Part shown: positions 32,388 to 41,758 of the stretch, piece after piece
Layout of the letters: every line of letters starts with the position of its first letter
How positions within the stretch are numbered: the stretch's first letter is position 1
Assembly (NCBI RefSeq): GCF_900465315.1
Contig: NZ_UBIX01000013.1
Source: Asaia bogorensis_B
GTDB lineage: Bacteria; Pseudomonadota; Alphaproteobacteria; Acetobacterales; Acetobacteraceae
Strand: one strand, 5' to 3'
Length of the DNA: 64,000 bases
The notes under the pieces: model-generated
Seen by the model: the letters and a program-made list of their open reading frames with translations, nothing else
Told to the model about the DNA's origin: nothing
Databases searched by the model: none
Position numbers and translations under genes: made by a program

Positions 32388-33344
32388 ATGCGTCAGTATC
32401 TCGATTTCGAAAAGCCGGTTGCCGAGCTTGAAAACAAGATTGCCGAACTTCGCCAGATGGCCAAGGACGGCGAAGGCATCAACATTGCCGACGAAATCGG
32501 CAAATTGTCCGACAAGGCGGAAAAGCAGCTTCGTGCTGCCTATACCAAGCTGACGCCGTGGCAGAAGGTCATGGTCGCGCGCCATGCGCAGCGTCCTCGC
32601 GCTCTTGATTACTTCAAGGGGCTGCTTGAGGAATATACGCCGCTTGCCGGTGATCGTCTGGGGCATGATGACCAGGCCATCGTCGGTGGTCTTGCCCGCT
32701 TTCGCGGTCAGGCTGTCATGGTGATCGGAACAGAGCGCGGTTTCGACATGGAGTCGCGCCTGCGTCATAATTTCGGCATGCCCAAGCCGGAAGGCTATCG
32801 CAAGGCGCAGCGCCTCGTTGAGATGGCTGGCCGTTTTGGCCTGCCGATCCTGACATTCATCGATACGTCAGGCGCATGGCCCGGCATTGATGCCGAAGAG
32901 CGTGGTCAGGCGCAGGCTATTGCCCGTTCGACCGATTGCTGTCTCCGCGCACCGGTTCCGCTGATTGCCATCATCATTGGTGAAGGCGGATCGGGTGGGG
33001 CTGTTGCCCTTGGGGCCGGTGACCGCGTTCTGATGCTTGAACATTCGATTTATTCGGTCATTGCCCCGGAAGGCGCCGCGTCCATCCTCTGGCGCGACCC
33101 CAAGCAGGCGGCTACGGCGGCCGAGGCGCTCAAGCTGACAGCTCAGGATCTTCTCAAGCTGCACCTGATCGATCGTATCATCCCCGAGCCCATTGGAGGG
33201 GCGCAGCGTTTCCCGGAAGAAGCGATTGCCGCTGTCGGCGACGCCATTGGCGATGTGCTGGCCGAACTCATTCCCTTCGAGGGAGAGAATCTGGTGGCAA
33301 AGCGACGCGAGAAGTTCCTTGCGATGGGGCGTGATACGCTCTGA
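32388..33344 (+). CDS. accA: Acetyl-CoA carboxylase carboxyltransferase, alpha subunit
   Basis: 318 residues from ATG 32388, matching E. coli AccA; 12 extra in-frame codons upstream are unlikely. With AccD it transfers CO2 from biotin to acetyl-CoA, the first step of fatty-acid synthesis. It starts MRQYLDFEKPVAELENKIAE and carries LPILTFIDTSGAWPGIDAEE, IIIGEGGSGGAVALGAGDRV and YSVIAPEGAASILWRD, the crotonase-fold oxyanion and CoA-binding regions. It probably shares a transcript with xerD and ends at a strong terminator. Confidence 0.96.
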   Translation: MRQYLDFEKPVAELENKIAELRQMAKDGEGINIADEIGKLSDKAEKQLRAAYTKLTPWQKVMVARHAQRPRALDYFKGLLEEYTPLAGDRLGHDDQAIVGGLARFRGQAVMVIGTERGFDMESRLRHNFGMPKPEGYRKAQRLVEMAGRFGLPILTFIDTSGAWPGIDAEERGQAQAIARSTDCCLRAPVPLIAIIIGEGGSGGAVALGAGDRVLMLEHSIYSVIAPEGAASILWRDPKQAATAAEALKLTAQDLLKLHLIDRIIPEPIGGAQRFPEEAIAAVGDAIGDVLAELIPFEGENLVAKRREKFLAMGRDTL

Positions 33345-33394
33345 GGCACCGGTTTCCGGACGGGGTCTGACGACCCCGGCCCGGAAGGATGAAG

Positions 33395-33428
33395 AACCGC
33401 CCGGCCAACAGGTCTGGCGGTTTTTTTT
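33395..33428 (+). terminator. Terminator after accA
   Basis: AACCGCC pairs with GGCGGTT, with an inner CGGCC/GGTCTG-type partial pairing, followed by TTTTTTTT in total. Intrinsic terminator. Confidence 0.88.
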
Positions 33429-33435
33429 GTGCTTC

Positions 33436-34188
33436 TCAGGGAGCGGGTTCACCCTCGATCGGCGTCACTCCAAGCGACTCGATCAGTTGACGGATGCGCT
33501 CACCGGCTTGCGCCACCTGATCTGAATCGTAGCCCTTGGCGACGAGAGATACACCCTTTCGCCCGTCGGCACGTTCAAACGGATAGGAGCCAAGGTCGAG
33601 CGTAGGGAAATCGTTCTGGATTGCCTCCAGCCCCTCCGCCAATGTCCCCTCACGCAAATCCGCATGCCATGCCACGGAGCATAGAGGGGCCCCGCCTTCG
33701 AGAGTCGGGAGAAGGGCGTTGAACATGGATTGCATGATCGAGGGTACGCCTGCCATCACATGCACATTGGCAATCGAAAAACCCGGAGCAATCGAAACGG
33801 TGTTCTCGATCGGGACGGCGCCGCGCGGCAGCCAGGCCATCCGCTGCCGCGCCTTGTTGAATTTTTCCTTCCCCAGATAGGATTCCAGCTTTCGGTAGCT
33901 TTCCTCATGAATTTCCAGAGGGACTCCAACGGCCTCCGCAACGCAGGCGGCGGTTATGTCGTCATGCGTCGGGCCAATGCCGCCCGTGGTAAACACATGG
34001 TCGAACATGGCGCGACAGGTCGCAACCGTGTCGACAATGCGTCTGGCCTTGTCCGGAATGACGCGGACTTCTTCCAGTGCAATCCCCGAGCGGGCGAGGC
34101 CGTTCGCAATGAAGCGGATATTGGCATCCTGCGTGCGGCCAGACAGGATTTCGTTGCCGATGATGAGAAGACAGGCGGTGGGTGGCAT
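33436..34188 (-). CDS. CinA-like molybdopterin-binding domain protein
   Basis: 250 residues from ATG 34188, with AGAGGG upstream; a further 55 in-frame codons have no support. It is the N-terminal MoCF/COG1058 domain alone: LLIIGNEILSGRTQDAN at the start, then VFTTGGIGPTHDDITAA and VPSIMQSMF. Full CinA proteins have this domain plus a C-terminal nicotinamide-mononucleotide amidase domain, which is absent. COG1058 domains in CinA have pyrophosphatase activity on ADP-ribose-like compounds; whether this one does is unknown. Confidence 0.85.
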   Translation of the reverse strand: MPPTACLLIIGNEILSGRTQDANIRFIANGLARSGIALEEVRVIPDKARRIVDTVATCRAMFDHVFTTGGIGPTHDDITAACVAEAVGVPLEIHEESYRKLESYLGKEKFNKARQRMAWLPRGAVPIENTVSIAPGFSIANVHVMAGVPSIMQSMFNALLPTLEGGAPLCSVAWHADLREGTLAEGLEAIQNDFPTLDLGSYPFERADGRKGVSLVAKGYDSDQVAQAGERIRQLIESLGVTPIEGEPAP

Positions 34189-34319
34189 GGGGTTTCCCTC
34201 TGATCGCCGGGGAATGATAACTTCGTCAACCATACAGGGTGTCCTGACGTTAAATCCCGACACGTCGATCAACTTCGAGTTGATGAACCTGACTATGACC
34301 TTTTCGCAGGAGACAGGAA

Positions 34320-35228
34320 ATGAGCGATCTGAACAGCGAACCCTGCGCATCATGCGCTTATGACATCCGCGCCGATCTGGGTGAGGGGCCGGTCTGGATC
34401 TCCAGCGAAAACGCCATCTATTTTGTCGATATCAACGGTCGCAAGGTCCATCGGTTCACACCCGGGCTGGGCGAAGCCCATCACTGGGTCGCCCCCGGCA
34501 AGGTCGCGTTCCTGCTTCCAGTGGAAGACGGTACCTTTCTGGCGGGGCTGCCTGACGGGCTCTACCGGTTCGACCCCCAGGCCAGCAGCTTCGAGAAGGA
34601 GCTGGATGTCGAGGCCGACAAGCCCGGCAACCGCCTGAATGATGGCTGCGTGGACCTGCACGGGCGCGGCTGGTTCGGCACGATGGATGATTCGGAAGAA
34701 GCGCCGAGCGGCTCTCTCTATTCGGTTCATCACACGGCGGAAGGATTTGTGCTGCGCCATCACGATACGGGATATACGGTTGCCAATGGCCCCGCAGTCT
34801 CGCCCGATGGCAAGCTCCTCTATGCCTGCGATACCCCCAATGGTGTGATCTACCGTTTCGACCTTTCGGCCGATGGGGCCTTGTCGAACAAGCGCATCTT
34901 TGTGAACCTGCCTGAGGACAAGGGCTATCCGGACGGCGTTGTATCAGACAGCGAGGGCAATATCTGGTGCTCGACCTGGAATGGCGCTCATGTTCGCTGC
35001 TTCACCCCCGATGGGGTCGAGCGCGCCTCCTTCGCTGTGCCTGCCATGAATGTCACCAAGGTCGCCTTTGGTGGTGATGATCGCAAGACGGCCTATGTCA
35101 CGAGTGCGCGTCAGGGCCTCTCCGACGCGGTCCTTGCCCGGTATCCGCAATCGGGGAGTCTCTTCACTTTCCGTGCCGACAAGGCAGGGTTGCCGCAGCA
35201 TCGTATTGCCCTGGTCAAGGCGGACTGA
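34320..35228 (+). CDS. SMP-30/gluconolactonase-family lactonase
   Basis: 302 residues, a six-bladed propeller of the SMP-30 family; no signal peptide, so cytosolic. Metal-site segments are visible: LGEGPVW (Glu), NRLNDGCVD (Asn), TVANGPAVSPDG (Asn) and KGYPDGVVSDSEGNIWC (Asp). Family members open sugar lactones such as gluconolactone or arabinonolactone using Ca or Zn. In acetic acid bacteria such a lactonase could handle sugar-oxidation products, but its substrate is not shown. It stands alone, divergent from the cinA-like gene. Confidence 0.87.
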   Translation: MSDLNSEPCASCAYDIRADLGEGPVWISSENAIYFVDINGRKVHRFTPGLGEAHHWVAPGKVAFLLPVEDGTFLAGLPDGLYRFDPQASSFEKELDVEADKPGNRLNDGCVDLHGRGWFGTMDDSEEAPSGSLYSVHHTAEGFVLRHHDTGYTVANGPAVSPDGKLLYACDTPNGVIYRFDLSADGALSNKRIFVNLPEDKGYPDGVVSDSEGNIWCSTWNGAHVRCFTPDGVERASFAVPAMNVTKVAFGGDDRKTAYVTSARQGLSDAVLARYPQSGSLFTFRADKAGLPQHRIALVKAD

Positions 35229-35242
35229 ACGCCGCCTGCAGG

Positions 35243-36205
35243 TCAACCGGCGAGCAGCTCCCTGAGGAGGGGAATCAGGGGGCGGTCGGGTGCTGGCATG
35301 GGGAAACGATCCAGTTCATCCACCGGCACCCAGGCCAGTTCCTGCCCTTCACGCGGGACGGGCTGGCGTCGCCAGCGTGTGCAGAGATAAAGCGGCATCA
35401 GCAAATGCCGCCCCCCGATGTTTTCGGAGACGAAAGTGAAGGGGGCGATACAGCCCGACGAGATATCGACCCCCAGTTCTTCATCCAGTTCGCGAATCAG
35501 CGCCTGTTCGGGCGATTCATGAGGCTCGACCTTGCCGCCCGGGAATTCCCACAATCCGGCCATCGGTTTGCCGGGCGGCCGACGGGCCAGAAGAACGCGT
35601 TGCTCCCGATCGATCAGCACGGCTGCGACGACCAGCAAAACGCGCGGCCCATTACCCTGTGTCACAGGCGTTGCCTTTTCCGTTGTTCGATCCAGCCTGT
35701 AGGTAAGTACCGGATAGGGTTCCGGCCCGCGCGAAATGAAGGGAATACGCGTCGTGCCTGAGCGCACGAAGGCGAGGCGGTCAAGCAGAGCGATCGAAGG
35801 CAGGTTGTCTTCCGCCACATCTGCCATGATCTTCGTGACCGGAAGTGTCTCGAACGCCCATTCAACCACGCGTCGCACGCAGGCAGTTGCAATGCCTTTC
35901 TGCCAGAAAGGACGTCCCACCCAGTAGCCAATCCTCGCCGTCTGGGTCGGGCGATCCATCGACAAGCCAATGCAGCCGACGAGCCTGTCATTGTCGCAAA
36001 TGGCGAAATGCCAGGCTTTGCCAGCCTCCTGACGCTCGATAGTGCTCGCAATCCATTGATCAGCCAGCTTCCGCGGGTAGGGGAAAGGGAGATGGCTGAG
36101 CATGCGCACGACACTCCAGTCATTGACCAGATTGTGCACAGCGGCACCATCGGTCGGCCGAAGCGGGCGCAGACGGTAGGGCGAGACCTCGAGTGTCAGA
36201 CTCAT
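35243..36205 (-). CDS. GNAT acetyltransferase fused to a MutT-type Nudix hydrolase
   Basis: 320 residues in two domains. Residues 1-170 are GNAT: YRLRPLRPTDGAAVHNLVND at the start, then RIGYWVGRPFWQKGIATACV with the acetyl-CoA loop. Residues about 185-320 are Nudix: VVAAVLIDREQRVLLARRPP, then the complete Nudix box GGKVEPHESPEQALIRELDE with EELGV after it. The second half matches MutT, which removes 8-oxo-dGTP. The first half resembles RimJ-type N-terminal or small-molecule acetyltransferases. Its start overlaps the Rieske gene stop by four bases, so it is the second gene of that pair. Both active sites look intact. Confidence 0.9.
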   Translation of the reverse strand: MSLTLEVSPYRLRPLRPTDGAAVHNLVNDWSVVRMLSHLPFPYPRKLADQWIASTIERQEAGKAWHFAICDNDRLVGCIGLSMDRPTQTARIGYWVGRPFWQKGIATACVRRVVEWAFETLPVTKIMADVAEDNLPSIALLDRLAFVRSGTTRIPFISRGPEPYPVLTYRLDRTTEKATPVTQGNGPRVLLVVAAVLIDREQRVLLARRPPGKPMAGLWEFPGGKVEPHESPEQALIRELDEELGVDISSGCIAPFTFVSENIGGRHLLMPLYLCTRWRRQPVPREGQELAWVPVDELDRFPMPAPDRPLIPLLRELLAG

Positions 36206-37368
36206 TCGGCGGCCTGAGCCCGATCCGGTTCAGTCAGTACTTCGGTATCCGGAGTCTCTGTTTCCGGCTGGATGCCCGAACGACGCAACAGGTCGCGCAG
36301 GGCGTTGATGACCGGAAAGACTTCCTGATTGCGATCACCGCCAAGTTCACGCCACGCCTTCTGCTCAAGTTCCACAATCTCGCGGTCCTCGGCGAAGATC
36401 CTGTTGGTGAACCCGACAAGAAGCGGCCAGGCGAGTTCGAGTGCTCCCTTGAGCTTGGGACGTCGAATCGAGAGCAGGCCGAACACGCGGCATGTAAGAT
36501 GCTCGGCGTCCTGCGGCACATAGACGATCCAGAGATCCATCACGGGTGGTTCATCGCCGGTACGGATGTGCAGTGTCTGATAGGGATAGACAGTGCGGAT
36601 GGTCATGACGTCGCGATGCGCGAATTTGGCGCTGGCATCGCGACGCTCTCCGAAGATCAGCGCCTCGCCCCAGGGCTGTTTTCCACCCACGCGGGCAAAG
36701 CTGTAGCGCGCCTCGACCATGCGTGGCTCATCGGCACCGCCGAGATAGCGGGGCTTCATCTTGCCCATCTGCTTCGAGTGCATGAACTGATGGTTCATAT
36801 CCATCAGGTTCTCATGCATGAAGCTGTAATGGCAGTTCACATGCTCGCCGAAACGGCGGGTCTTGTAGGCTGGGTCGGCAACGGAGCCGAGCTGCGGGAA
36901 GGGGGTCGTTTCCGCCTTGGCCGGATCGCCGGGGAAGATGAAGATCAGCCCCTCGACCTCACGGCATGGATAGGTGCGAACGCCATTGGGGAGTTTACCC
37001 TTGCCCAGATAGGGCACATCGATGCAGCGACCCGAGCGGCCATAGGCCCAGCCATGATAGCAGCACTGGACAGCCTCGCCCTCCACACGTCCCTTGCTGA
37101 GCGGTACCTGCCTGTGCGCGCAGCGATCCTCCAGAGCGAACACGGTGCCTTCCTGCGGGCGCACAAGTGCAATGGGCTGGCCTGCAAAACGTGTCGCGAT
37201 GGTCTTGCCTTTGCGCAGCTCGTGCGACCACGCGACGGGGTACCAGTAATCGGGATCACACTTGACCCGGCGCAGATCAACCACGTCGCTTCCCAGCCTC
37301 ATGGCATCTGAGCAGCGTTGCCCTGATCTGGTATTTCCGGATGTGTCGTTAATAAGGCTTTCCGTCAT
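36202..37368 (-). CDS. Rieske-type aromatic ring-hydroxylating oxygenase, alpha subunit
   Basis: 388 residues from ATG 37368, six bases after AGGG; 27 more in-frame codons upstream are less likely. The N-terminal Rieske centre is CAHRQVPLS...CCYHGWAYG, giving the two Cys-X-His pairs. The mononuclear iron site follows at about residue 180: NCHYSFMHENLMDMNHQFMH, with two His and an upstream Asp or Glu. Such proteins hydroxylate or demethylate aromatic, sterol-like or other hydrophobic substrates using an electron-transfer partner. No ferredoxin or reductase is nearby. The substrate is unknown. Coupled with the GNAT-Nudix gene. Confidence 0.88.
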   Translation of the reverse strand: MTESLINDTSGNTRSGQRCSDAMRLGSDVVDLRRVKCDPDYWYPVAWSHELRKGKTIATRFAGQPIALVRPQEGTVFALEDRCAHRQVPLSKGRVEGEAVQCCYHGWAYGRSGRCIDVPYLGKGKLPNGVRTYPCREVEGLIFIFPGDPAKAETTPFPQLGSVADPAYKTRRFGEHVNCHYSFMHENLMDMNHQFMHSKQMGKMKPRYLGGADEPRMVEARYSFARVGGKQPWGEALIFGERRDASAKFAHRDVMTIRTVYPYQTLHIRTGDEPPVMDLWIVYVPQDAEHLTCRVFGLLSIRRPKLKGALELAWPLLVGFTNRIFAEDREIVELEQKAWRELGGDRNQEVFPVINALRDLLRRSGIQPETETPDTEVLTEPDRAQAAE

Positions 37369-37729
37369 CGGTATCCCTGTCTTGACCGCCTCATGGCCAG
37401 GCCTGGCAACAAGCTGGCGGCCCTGAGCGTCGCTCTTGAATCCTTGCAACCCTGTGCAGGCGCGAAGTTTAGCAGGCTTGCGGCCAGAGGGAACAGCACC
37501 TTTGCGTCACGAATGTTCACCAGAGGAACTTACGGTCGTGAAAAACAGGAAGTGCGACAGATAATTGCTGAAACTGACCGGTTTGTGCTGGCTATCTGCG
37601 ACAAACTGTGTTTTTTTTGTCTCATTCGATCCGCTAACGAAAGAAAATTCCATTTCGACGTTGTAACGAGTTTTCGATGCTGCCTAGACTGATCCTGGTT
37701 CACGATCCCATGGAGAGACAGCTCGAACG
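37369..37729. other. Divergent intergenic region before the TonB receptor
   Basis: About 360 bases between the Rieske and TonB-receptor genes. A possible small hairpin (GACAAA...TTTTGTC) lies near 37600-37622. The promoter candidate for the receptor is listed next. No riboswitch core such as the cobalamin box was recognised, although TonB receptors often carry one. No Fur-box-like palindrome is convincing. Confidence 0.4.
37661..37690 (+). promoter_or_regulatory. Candidate promoter of the TonB receptor
   Basis: TTGTAA (37661-37666), 18 bases, TAGACT (37685-37690), then a leader of about 35 bases to the ATG. Resembles a sigma-70 promoter; not verified. Confidence 0.4.
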
Positions 37730-40246
37730 ATGTTTACAAAGCGAAGAATACTGGCGGCGGCGACCCTTCTCTCCTTCCCATTCGGGTTCAGCTACGCTCA
37801 GGCGGCTACGCAGCCTGCCGAGCAGACCGCGCCAAAGGTAAAAAAGACCGGCGTCGTTCACCAAAGAACGTCAATCGGCTCGGATCAGCCCCTTCATTCC
37901 GTTCCCAAGATCCGCACCCGCAAGGCACGCGATGCGAGCGGCGATAGCGGTGAGTCTGTCATCGTGACGGGTACCCACGCCTTCAACCGCAAGGCCCGCG
38001 ACAGCGCCGTGCCCGTCACCGTGGTTTCTGCTGCCACCCTGCGCCGCTCCGGCCAGCTCAACCTGGCAGACGCCATCACGCGCGTTGATCCCTCCATCAC
38101 GGTCACAGCCAACGGTGCCGATGCCGGTGCGCTGACCTCGGCGATCCGTATGCGTGGCCTGAATCCTAACGAGGTTCTGGTGCTGGTCGATGGCAAGCGC
38201 CGTAATACGACAGCCAATATCTATGCCGATGCGGGCCCGCAGCAGGGTTCGACCCCGGTCGATCTGAACATGATCCCGGCGGGCGCGATCGATCACATCG
38301 AAATCCTGCGTGATGGCGCAGCCGCCCTTTACGGTTCTGATGCCATCGCAGGTGTCGTGAACATCATCACCAAGAAGACCAATCATGGCATCAACACCGT
38401 CGCGCAGACGGGTGCCAATGCCTATAACGGCACCGGTTGGCAGTATCTGATCGGTGCCGATGGTGGTCTTAAATGGGGCAATGACGGTTTCGTCCACCTG
38501 AGCGGCCAGGTCTATCACACCGATCATTGGGTCTCGAAGCTCAAGAGCACCGACGACCATCGCTGGACGACGAGCTCAAGCTGGCCCGCCAACTCCAACA
38601 ACATCCTCTCCAACCCGGAAGAAACACGCGAAAATCTCTCTATCGAGTGGGGCAAGGGTATCACGGAGGGTATCGAGACCTATGGTCTGATCACCTACGC
38701 CCATCGCCACTCCGAGGCTTACGAGAACTATCGTGTACCCACCGTGGCACCGAGCGCCTATCCCTATGGCTTCTCACCGCTGGAGACGATCGAGGAGAAC
38801 GACTTCCAGGCCAATCTGGGCCTCAAGGGCGATAATCTGTTCGGCTTCAGCTGGGATCTGAGCACGCTGTACGGCCAGGATGACGACGATATCGGCAACA
38901 AGAACACCTTCAACCCGAATTACTACAAGGCCTACGGGTTCTCGCCCACCACGGTGCGCGCACAGAGCTATTCTCTTGCCCAGTGGACCAGCAATTTCGA
39001 TGCCCGTCGCAACTTCCGTATCGCGGATGTCGTGCCGATGACGCTGGCCTTCGGTGCCGAGCATCGCCTGGAAATGTACACGATCAAGGCGGGCGAGCCG
39101 GCTTCGTATGAGCTTGGCGGCACACAGGGCTTTGCCGGTCTGACGCCGCAGAACGCCGGCAAGTGGCAGCGCAATATCTGGGCTGGTTATCTGGATGGCG
39201 ACTTCCACCCGCTGCCGCACTGGGACCTCGATTTTGCCGGCCGCTTCGAGCACTACACCGATTTCGGCAACACCGAGAACGGCAAGGTCACGACGCGCTA
39301 CGACATCACCAGCAAGCTCGCTATCCGCGGCACGATCAGCAACGGCTTCCGTGCGCCGACCATGCCTGAGCAGTATTACTCGGCGCTTAATGTCTCACCG
39401 ACTGGCGCTTCAGGTCTGCTGCAGACTGTTGGCGCTGCAGGCAAGACCATCGGTGCCCAGCGTCTGAAGCCCGAGCGGTCGACCAGCGCTGAAGGCGGTA
39501 TCATCGCAGAGCCGCTGAAGGACTGGCATGTCTCGGTTGATGTCTATCAGATCAATATCCGTGACCGCATTATCGGCTCGGCTACGGTCAATGGTCAGAC
39601 GGCACTGGACGCGATCGCCCTGACAGGCGTGGATCTGCCAAGCGGAATCGACCCCAGCAACGTGACGGCCAATTACTTTGCCAACGTGGCCAGCACGCGC
39701 ACACAGGGTCTCGACCTGCAATCCGACTACCTGCTGCATCTGCACCGCTATGGCACGCTCAACCTGAGCGCGATGCTCAACCTCAACCGTACGCGCATCA
39801 GCCATATCAACACCAACGCTTTCGGCGATCCCGCAGCCAATGCGCAGACAGTGGGTTATCTCACCACGGGCTCACCGCGCAGCAAGCTGATCCTGAACGC
39901 CTACTGGACGTATCATCAGTGGGATGTGAACCTGCGTCAGACCCGCTATGGCGAGACCAAATCGCTGCTGACCTATGAGGATCTGGCACCAGCGGCGATC
40001 AAGTACTCCAACACGGAATGGGCAGAATTCAAGAATACGCCTGTCTGGCTGACGGATCTTGAAGTTGGCTATCGCTTCACCGAGCATTGGCATTTCGCTA
40101 TCGGCGCGAACAACATCTTCAACCAGCGCCCGCGCCACGTGAACCCGATCACCAACTATCTGGGTCCGAAGATCTATGACACCGACTCCTCGGGTATCCC
40201 GATCTATGGTGCCTATTACTACGGCCGTCTAAACGCGACGTTCTGA
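37730..40246 (+). CDS. TonB-dependent outer-membrane receptor
   Basis: 838 residues. Signal peptide about 1-25 (FTKRRILAAATLLSFPFGFS, AQA cleavage). A TonB-box-like ESVIVTGT lies at about residue 76. The plug follows: VPVTVVSAATLRRSGQLNLA, RMRGLNPNEVLVLVDGKRRN, EILRDGAAALYGSDAIAGVV, NIITKK. The barrel ends in a terminal Phe (GRLNATF). Such receptors import iron-siderophores, cobalamin, or sugars. It is a single gene with its own terminator and no periplasmic binding protein or ABC genes beside it, so the substrate cannot be inferred. Confidence 0.92.
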   Translation: MFTKRRILAAATLLSFPFGFSYAQAATQPAEQTAPKVKKTGVVHQRTSIGSDQPLHSVPKIRTRKARDASGDSGESVIVTGTHAFNRKARDSAVPVTVVSAATLRRSGQLNLADAITRVDPSITVTANGADAGALTSAIRMRGLNPNEVLVLVDGKRRNTTANIYADAGPQQGSTPVDLNMIPAGAIDHIEILRDGAAALYGSDAIAGVVNIITKKTNHGINTVAQTGANAYNGTGWQYLIGADGGLKWGNDGFVHLSGQVYHTDHWVSKLKSTDDHRWTTSSSWPANSNNILSNPEETRENLSIEWGKGITEGIETYGLITYAHRHSEAYENYRVPTVAPSAYPYGFSPLETIEENDFQANLGLKGDNLFGFSWDLSTLYGQDDDDIGNKNTFNPNYYKAYGFSPTTVRAQSYSLAQWTSNFDARRNFRIADVVPMTLAFGAEHRLEMYTIKAGEPASYELGGTQGFAGLTPQNAGKWQRNIWAGYLDGDFHPLPHWDLDFAGRFEHYTDFGNTENGKVTTRYDITSKLAIRGTISNGFRAPTMPEQYYSALNVSPTGASGLLQTVGAAGKTIGAQRLKPERSTSAEGGIIAEPLKDWHVSVDVYQINIRDRIIGSATVNGQTALDAIALTGVDLPSGIDPSNVTANYFANVASTRTQGLDLQSDYLLHLHRYGTLNLSAMLNLNRTRISHINTNAFGDPAANAQTVGYLTTGSPRSKLILNAYWTYHQWDVNLRQTRYGETKSLLTYEDLAPAAIKYSNTEWAEFKNTPVWLTDLEVGYRFTEHWHFAIGANNIFNQRPRHVNPITNYLGPKIYDTDSSGIPIYGAYYYGRLNATF

Positions 40247-40317
40247 TCGTTCTATCATCCATGCAGGGACCAGACAAAGGTTCCTGCAGAAGCTTTCCTT
40301 TCGAATAAGCCCTTCAG

Positions 40318-40350
40318 GCCGGGCCGGTGCATGACCGGCCCGGCTTTTTT
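40318..40350 (+). terminator. Terminator after the TonB receptor
   Basis: GCCGGGCCGGT, loop GCATG, ACCGGCCCGGC, then TTTTTT. Eleven-base perfect stem. The opposite-strand ATPase gene ends within the T run. Confidence 0.93.
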
Positions 40351-41192
40351 CATCCCAGCGTCGCGCTGAGATGGTCGATGAACTGGGCGGCAACGCGGCC
40401 GGAGCGGCCTCCACGTTCCATGGCCCATTCCAGAGCGTGCCGATGCAGCGCCTCGGTCGAGATGGCGAGTCTGCGGTGGGCGGCGTAGCCGTCGACAATT
40501 GCGAGATAGGTGTCCTGGTTGCAGCCATGAACACCGATCCACAGGCCGAAGCGGTCTGACAGGGAGACCTTTTCCTCGACGGCTTCCTGGGGGTTGATGG
40601 CGCTGCCGCTTTCGTTTTCCATCATGTCACGCGGCATGAGATGGCGACGATTGGACGTGGCATAGAACAGTACGTTCTCGGGGCGGCCCATGATGCCGCC
40701 ATCCAGAACCGATTTCAGCGATTTGTAATCGGCATCCTGTGTCTCGAAGGAGAGGTCATCGCAAAACAGGATACAGCGCCGGGGCTGGGCCCGCAGGATA
40801 TCGAGCAGTCGCGGGAGGGTGGAGAGATCGTCGCGCTGGATCTCGATCAGAACAAGGGCATGAGGCCGCTCGCGATTGGCCTCGGCAAAGCACGCCTTGA
40901 CCAGCGAGGATTTACCCATACCCCGCGCACCCCAGAGCATGACATTATTGCCTGTGCGACCCTGTGCGAAATGGCGCGTGTTTTCCAGAACCAGCCGGGT
41001 CTGGCGATCAATCCCGCGCAGCAGCGAGAGATCGACCCCGTGGACCTGCGCGACGGGTCGCAGGCTTGCGGACGCCCCCTGCCACACGAAGGCGTCGCCT
41101 GTCTCGAGCGTGGTTGCGCTGGCCGGTGCGGGTGACAGGCGTTCCAGAGCCGATGCAATACGCTCGAGTTTTTCGAGCAGAACGGGGTCCAT
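40350..41192 (-). CDS. AAA-family ATP-binding protein, DUF815 type
   Basis: 280 residues, no signal peptide, GGGAG seven bases before the ATG. Walker A is LWGARGMGKSSLVKACF, Walker B is CILFCDDLSFE, then YATSNRRHLMPRDMMENE and a sensor-like LSDRFGLWIGVHGCNQDTY. These match the DUF815/COG2607 family, predicted AAA ATPases of unknown role found widely in alphaproteobacteria. The N-terminal 60 residues are helical with a proline- and alanine-rich linker. It is divergent from yajC, which is a frequent neighbour of housekeeping envelope genes. Confidence 0.85.
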   Translation of the reverse strand: MDPVLLEKLERIASALERLSPAPASATTLETGDAFVWQGASASLRPVAQVHGVDLSLLRGIDRQTRLVLENTRHFAQGRTGNNVMLWGARGMGKSSLVKACFAEANRERPHALVLIEIQRDDLSTLPRLLDILRAQPRRCILFCDDLSFETQDADYKSLKSVLDGGIMGRPENVLFYATSNRRHLMPRDMMENESGSAINPQEAVEEKVSLSDRFGLWIGVHGCNQDTYLAIVDGYAAHRRLAISTEALHRHALEWAMERGGRSGRVAAQFIDHLSATLG

Positions 41193-41314
41193 AGGTTTCT
41201 CCCTTGTTCCAAAGCCGTGCTTGACGTGCAGGCGCGGTCAATTATGGTCCGGCTGCAATCCGGTCCGTCCCGTGACGTGTCCGGTCCCTGACTATCGACA
41301 TATGGAAGAAACGC

Positions 41315-41629
41315 ATGCTCGCCAACAGCGGGATTATCTCATTCCTCCCGATGATCCTCGTGTTCGTCGTGTTCTATTTCGTGCTCATCCGTCCCCAGCA
41401 GGCACGCCAGAAGGAACTCAAGGCACAGCTTAATGCGCTGCGTCGCGGTGACCGTATTGTGACCAGTGGCGGCATCATCGGCGTGGTTCAGCTTGCCCGT
41501 GAGGGGACCAAGGAAATCGAGATCGAGATCGCTCCTGGCGTGAAGATCCAGCTGATGCGCGAAAATGTCTCGCAGGTTCTGACCAGCACGGCAAAGCCAG
41601 CGAATGACGGTGGCAAGCCCGCCAAGTAA
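41315..41629 (+). CDS. yajC: Preprotein translocase accessory subunit YajC
   Basis: 104 residues. One N-terminal membrane helix (FLPMILVFVVFYFVLI) followed by RPQQARQKELKAQLNALRRG and the conserved DRIVTSGGIIGVV domain. YajC associates with SecDF at the Sec translocon. In many alphaproteobacteria secD and secF follow directly; here a strong terminator follows instead and no secDF is seen in the window. GGAAG lies before the ATG. Confidence 0.93.
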   Translation: MLANSGIISFLPMILVFVVFYFVLIRPQQARQKELKAQLNALRRGDRIVTSGGIIGVVQLAREGTKEIEIEIAPGVKIQLMRENVSQVLTSTAKPANDGGKPAK

Positions 41630-41652
41630 GGCGCGGCAACCAAGATAGATCG

Positions 41653-41688
41653 AAAAAGGCCGGCCCCGAGAGGGAGCCGGCCTTTTTC
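41653..41688. terminator. Bidirectional terminator between yajC and sodB
   Basis: AAAAAGGCCGGC, eleven-base loop, GCCGGCCTTTTT. T runs on both strands serve both convergent genes. Confidence 0.9.
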
Positions 41689-41758
41689 ATGGGATATCGT
41701 CTTGAGCTGCCCCGCAGATGATCCCCAGGAACAGTCCTCGGGGCAGCCGGGAGCGATA

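Noticed and set aside
37369..37729. Cobalamin riboswitch or Fur box before the TonB receptor
   Set aside because: Neither the B12-box core nor a 19-base Fur palindrome was found.
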